From assembly GCF_004001065.1 (NCBI RefSeq), contig NZ_BIML01000029.1, positions 1 to 54,216 on the forward strand: DNA of 54,216 nt, read 5' to 3'. This document shows positions 52,254 to 54,216 of the stretch, one piece after another. Position numbers and translations under genes: made by a program. The notes under the pieces are model-generated. The model searched no databases. It had not been told where the DNA came from and saw only the letters and a program-made list of their open reading frames with translations. This DNA comes from Paenibacillus xylaniclasticus (GTDB lineage Bacteria; Bacillota; Bacilli; Paenibacillales; Paenibacillaceae). Numbering within the stretch: the stretch's first letter is position 1; every line of letters starts with the position of its first letter.

Positions 52254-52636
52254 TACTGCGTTATTTGCTTCAAGATGTTGCTCAGTTCAATGATCAAGCG
52301 CGTGATAAAATTGAAAACTATAGTATATTCATCCCCAATGAAGTTATGGCTGAAGTCGTCTATGTGTTGGAAAAAGTATATAAAGTGGAACGAGCTCTCA
52401 TCTCAGATTCGCTACGAAGCTTGCTCTACTACAGCAATATATCCGCGCATGACAAAAACATCCTTATTGAAGCATTAAAGGTCTACAGTGAAATCAAAAT
52501 CGATTTTGTTGACTCTTTGCTCTTTGCTTACTCGAAACTCGGTGGTCATACCGTTTTTACTTTTGACCAGAAACTTAACCAAATGATTAATGGATTACGC
52601 GAATCTTATAATAGGCTTCTCATAACAGAGTATTGA
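52228..52636 (+). pseudogene. PIN-domain ribonuclease toxin with a frameshift near the start
   Basis: ATG 52228 begins MNIV and then stops (TGA). One base later the frame reads DANLILRYLLQDVAQFNDQA and continues intact to 52636: IPNEVMAEVVYVLEKVY, KIDFVDSLLFAYSKLGG, TVFTFDQKLNQM. The expected family start is MNIVDANLILRYLL, so GTTTGAT in place of GTTGAT is a one-base insertion. The first catalytic Asp therefore falls out of frame; the shifted frame has only rare or TTG starts (TTG 52265) after that Asp. Other acidic residues (Glu in NEV, Asp in DFVD, Asp in FDQK) remain. It is either inactive, a sequencing error, or rescued by slippage. Confidence 0.7.
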
Positions 52637-52737
52637 GGCAGGTGATCCTTGCACATAGCCACAACATGGTTCCGGTTTTTCGCTATAACGTGGAGCCAAG
52701 CCTTATCTTGGCGGCTTTATCAATTACAACGCTCAGG

Positions 52738-53544
52738 TTATGACGATTTACGTACTCTACTGAGCCAGAATGAGCATACAACAATAAGTGTCGTCATGAT
52801 CAAGGTATTGGCGAGGCCTGCATCGAATCCTTGGCTTCCCCCGCTGATCCATTCATTCGGACCTAACTGAATCTGGATTAAGCTGTCCTCGGTGCCGATA
52901 AATCGGTTCACGGTATTCCATGCAAAGTGGAACCCGATCGGCAGCCAAAGTGATCCCGTCATTTCACGCAGCAGCGCTAGAAAGACTCCAGCCAAAGCTA
53001 GGTTTATTAATACCAGTGGATTGGATAATACATCGTGCCCCAGCGCATGCAGGGCAGCAAACGGAATAGCAGAAATGATGATACCGGACCAAATACCGAA
53101 GCTACGTTTGATCATTTCTTGAATATAGCCTCGGAATAGAATCTCTTCTGTAATGGAATCGCATAAAGCGAGGATGGCGGCAACACCCATACTGGCGAAT
53201 ATCGCTTGACTGATTCCGAATGACTCGAAATCTGCTTCTCCAACGATAAAGACGGCAATAAACGAAACAAGAACAAGAACGATGCCGTAGAGCGAACCGG
53301 ACAAAAGCAAGAACGGTTTTCGATTACCAGCAAGTCCAAGCGATAAGGACCGATCCTTCTTGAATATTAGCAGCATGAGTATAACTGCTCCCAGGATGAC
53401 AAAAAACGATTTGGGACCGTTCAATATGTGCGGCATTTCCTCAGCATCAATAAAAACCATCATGAGTACATTAAAGATCGCGCTAAGTCCAGTACAAATT
53501 GCAAAAGTTAATACGATCTTTCCGAATACAACTAACGCTTTCAT
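52738..53544 (-). CDS. CPBP-family (CAAX/Abi) membrane metalloprotease
   Basis: This 268-residue protein has about seven or eight membrane helices. The three family motifs are complete: EExxxR at Glu133-Glu134-Arg138 (TEEILFRG), FxxxH at Phe162-His166 (FAALH) and HxxxN at His205-Asn209 (HFAWN). In Gram-positive bacteria such proteins act in bacteriocin maturation or self-immunity, or are of unknown role. ATG 53544 has GGGGGAG upstream. It sits 92 bases after the response regulator gene on the same strand, without a recognisable bacteriocin gene nearby. Confidence 0.9.
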   Translation of the reverse strand: MKALVVFGKIVLTFAICTGLSAIFNVLMMVFIDAEEMPHILNGPKSFFVILGAVILMLLIFKKDRSLSLGLAGNRKPFLLLSGSLYGIVLVLVSFIAVFIVGEADFESFGISQAIFASMGVAAILALCDSITEEILFRGYIQEMIKRSFGIWSGIIISAIPFAALHALGHDVLSNPLVLINLALAGVFLALLREMTGSLWLPIGFHFAWNTVNRFIGTEDSLIQIQLGPNEWISGGSQGFDAGLANTLIMTTLIVVCSFWLSRVRKSS

Positions 53545-53636
53545 GCAAGCTCCCCCTGCAAACGATATTGCTCAGCTCCTTGTGCTGATGTTTACAGTTT
53601 AAGGGGGAAAAGTCACAACGAATTAGTGCCATTTAG

Positions 53637-54216
53637 TCATAAGTCCTGGTTTATGACTTTTACTAGACCCGCCTCTCTCGCCTTCTTAGTAGCCTCCACC
53701 CTACCCTTCACATTAAGCTTGGCATAAATATTAGAGATGTAGTTCTTCACAGTGCCTTCACTAAGAAATAAGCTCTCCGCAATTTCCTGATTCCGCAAGC
53801 CATTCGCCAGCTTCTGTAGAACGGTGATTTCTCTGCTGCTCAGCTCAAAATCATTTGTTTTCGCTTTGGTCGCTTTGTTTTCTTTATGTTCTCCATTTAA
53901 CTCCCGTTCCTTTAATCTTTGAACAACGTCAGACGCCATATCTTGAGAGATTAGAGTGCCGCCCAAATGCACAACGCGGATTCCTGCAACCAAATGCTTG
54001 GGGTTAATGGCCTTCAATAAGTAACCTTCCGCCCCATGACTCAATGCAGATAATACATAGTCGATCTCTTTATAAGACGTAAGAATAATGATTTTAATCT
54101 CCGGGTATAGCTCCTTGATCATTTTGGTCGCTTGGACACCATCAAAATGAGGCATATTGATATCCATTAGAACGATATCCGGGTGGAATTCCTTGCACAG
54201 ATGAACGGCTTCATGA
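53637..54216 (-). CDS. NarL/LuxR-family response regulator (5' end beyond the window)
   Basis: The frame is open to the window edge. Visible residues begin HEAVHLCKEFHPDIVLMDIN, which includes the phospho-acceptor Asp of the receiver domain (VLMDINMPHFDG); the Thr/Ser switch and Lys (IILTSYK, LLKAIN) follow. The C-terminal LuxR helix-turn-helix is typical: LSSREITVLQKLANGLRNQE then IAESLFLSEGTVKNYISNIY. The first ~40 residues and the likely kinase gene lie outside. The product resembles DegU/LiaR-like regulators, and its HTH differs from the ComA-like protein at 42.7 kb. Confidence 0.92.
   Translation of the reverse strand, partial: HEAVHLCKEFHPDIVLMDINMPHFDGVQATKMIKELYPEIKIIILTSYKEIDYVLSALSHGAEGYLLKAINPKHLVAGIRVVHLGGTLISQDMASDVVQRLKERELNGEHKENKATKAKTNDFELSSREITVLQKLANGLRNQEIAESLFLSEGTVKNYISNIYAKLNVKGRVEATKKAREAGLVKVINQDL

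Overview
The window reads as chromosome of a spore-forming, Gram-positive member of the Bacillales, most probably Paenibacillus or a close relative. The basis is gene content and style, not a database match: strong AGGAGG ribosome sites, TTG/GTG starts, intrinsic terminators, the B. subtilis-type neighbourhoods ydcC-alr-ndoAI-ndoA and ygxA/ygzB/perR, gatCAB, 'stalk' (copper-amine-oxidase N-terminal-like) domains, and a GH5 cellulase with S-layer homology domains. Almost everything from 1 to 49.7 kb lies on the minus strand.

Layout. (1) 0.26-7.6 kb: a 2119-residue secreted protein translationally coupled to a small secreted stalk-domain protein. (2) 7.9-14.6 kb: YgxA-like protein, divergent YgzB-like zinc-ribbon membrane protein, GH18 hydrolase, PerR with a Per box on its own promoter, and an MgtC/DUF4097 overlapping pair. 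(3) 14.8-20.4 kb: gatCAB, a small unknown protein and an M24 peptidase. (4) 20.5-26.98 kb: a nine-gene minimal Tad/Flp-type pilus or secretion operon (cpaB-cpaE-like-cpaF-tadB-tadC, two 48-49 residue peptides, two pseudopilin-like proteins), with a promoter and a leader that carries an intrinsic terminator. (5) 27.0-28.96 kb: an ABC-2/YhgE-type permease and TetR regulator with an operator-like cluster. (6) 29.0-32.5 kb: MazEF-type toxin-antitoxin ndoAI-ndoA, alr and a YdcC-like lipoprotein. (7) 32.7-35.9 kb: a likely truncated gene, an AIM24/DUF124 protein, a small secreted repeat protein and a CobW-type GTPase. (8) 36.0-40.65 kb: the modular cellulase with a CcpA (cre) site, followed by a broken gene and an IS3-family remnant. 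(9) 40.65-49.8 kb: a ComP/ComA-like two-component system flanked by an ABC exporter and a LolD/FtsX-type ABC operon with a lipoprotein. (10) 50.0-54.2 kb: M14 carboxypeptidase, an AT-rich toxin-antitoxin pair whose PIN toxin appears frameshifted, a CPBP protease and a response regulator cut by the window edge.

The most interesting signal is regulatory. Three promoters in region 9 (exporter, kinase-regulator operon, LolD-type operon) carry CGCAA half-sites repeated at 20-22 bp, about two helical turns. In each the proximal half-site starts 23-24 bp from the edge of a -10 hexamer and abuts the -35 position. At two of the three the distal site is also half of a TTGCG-N7-CGCAA inverted repeat. 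The half-site matches the known ComA half-site and the regulator in the middle of the cluster has a ComA-like helix-turn-helix, so the region looks like a self-contained ABC-transporter regulon with an operator geometry unlike the B. subtilis ComA box.

Also notable are the minimal Tad operon without a recognisable prepilin peptidase or canonical Flp pilin in this window, its P-loop-less CpaE-like protein and attenuator-like leader, a proline-free Gly-X-X linker in the cellulase, and the frameshifted PIN gene.
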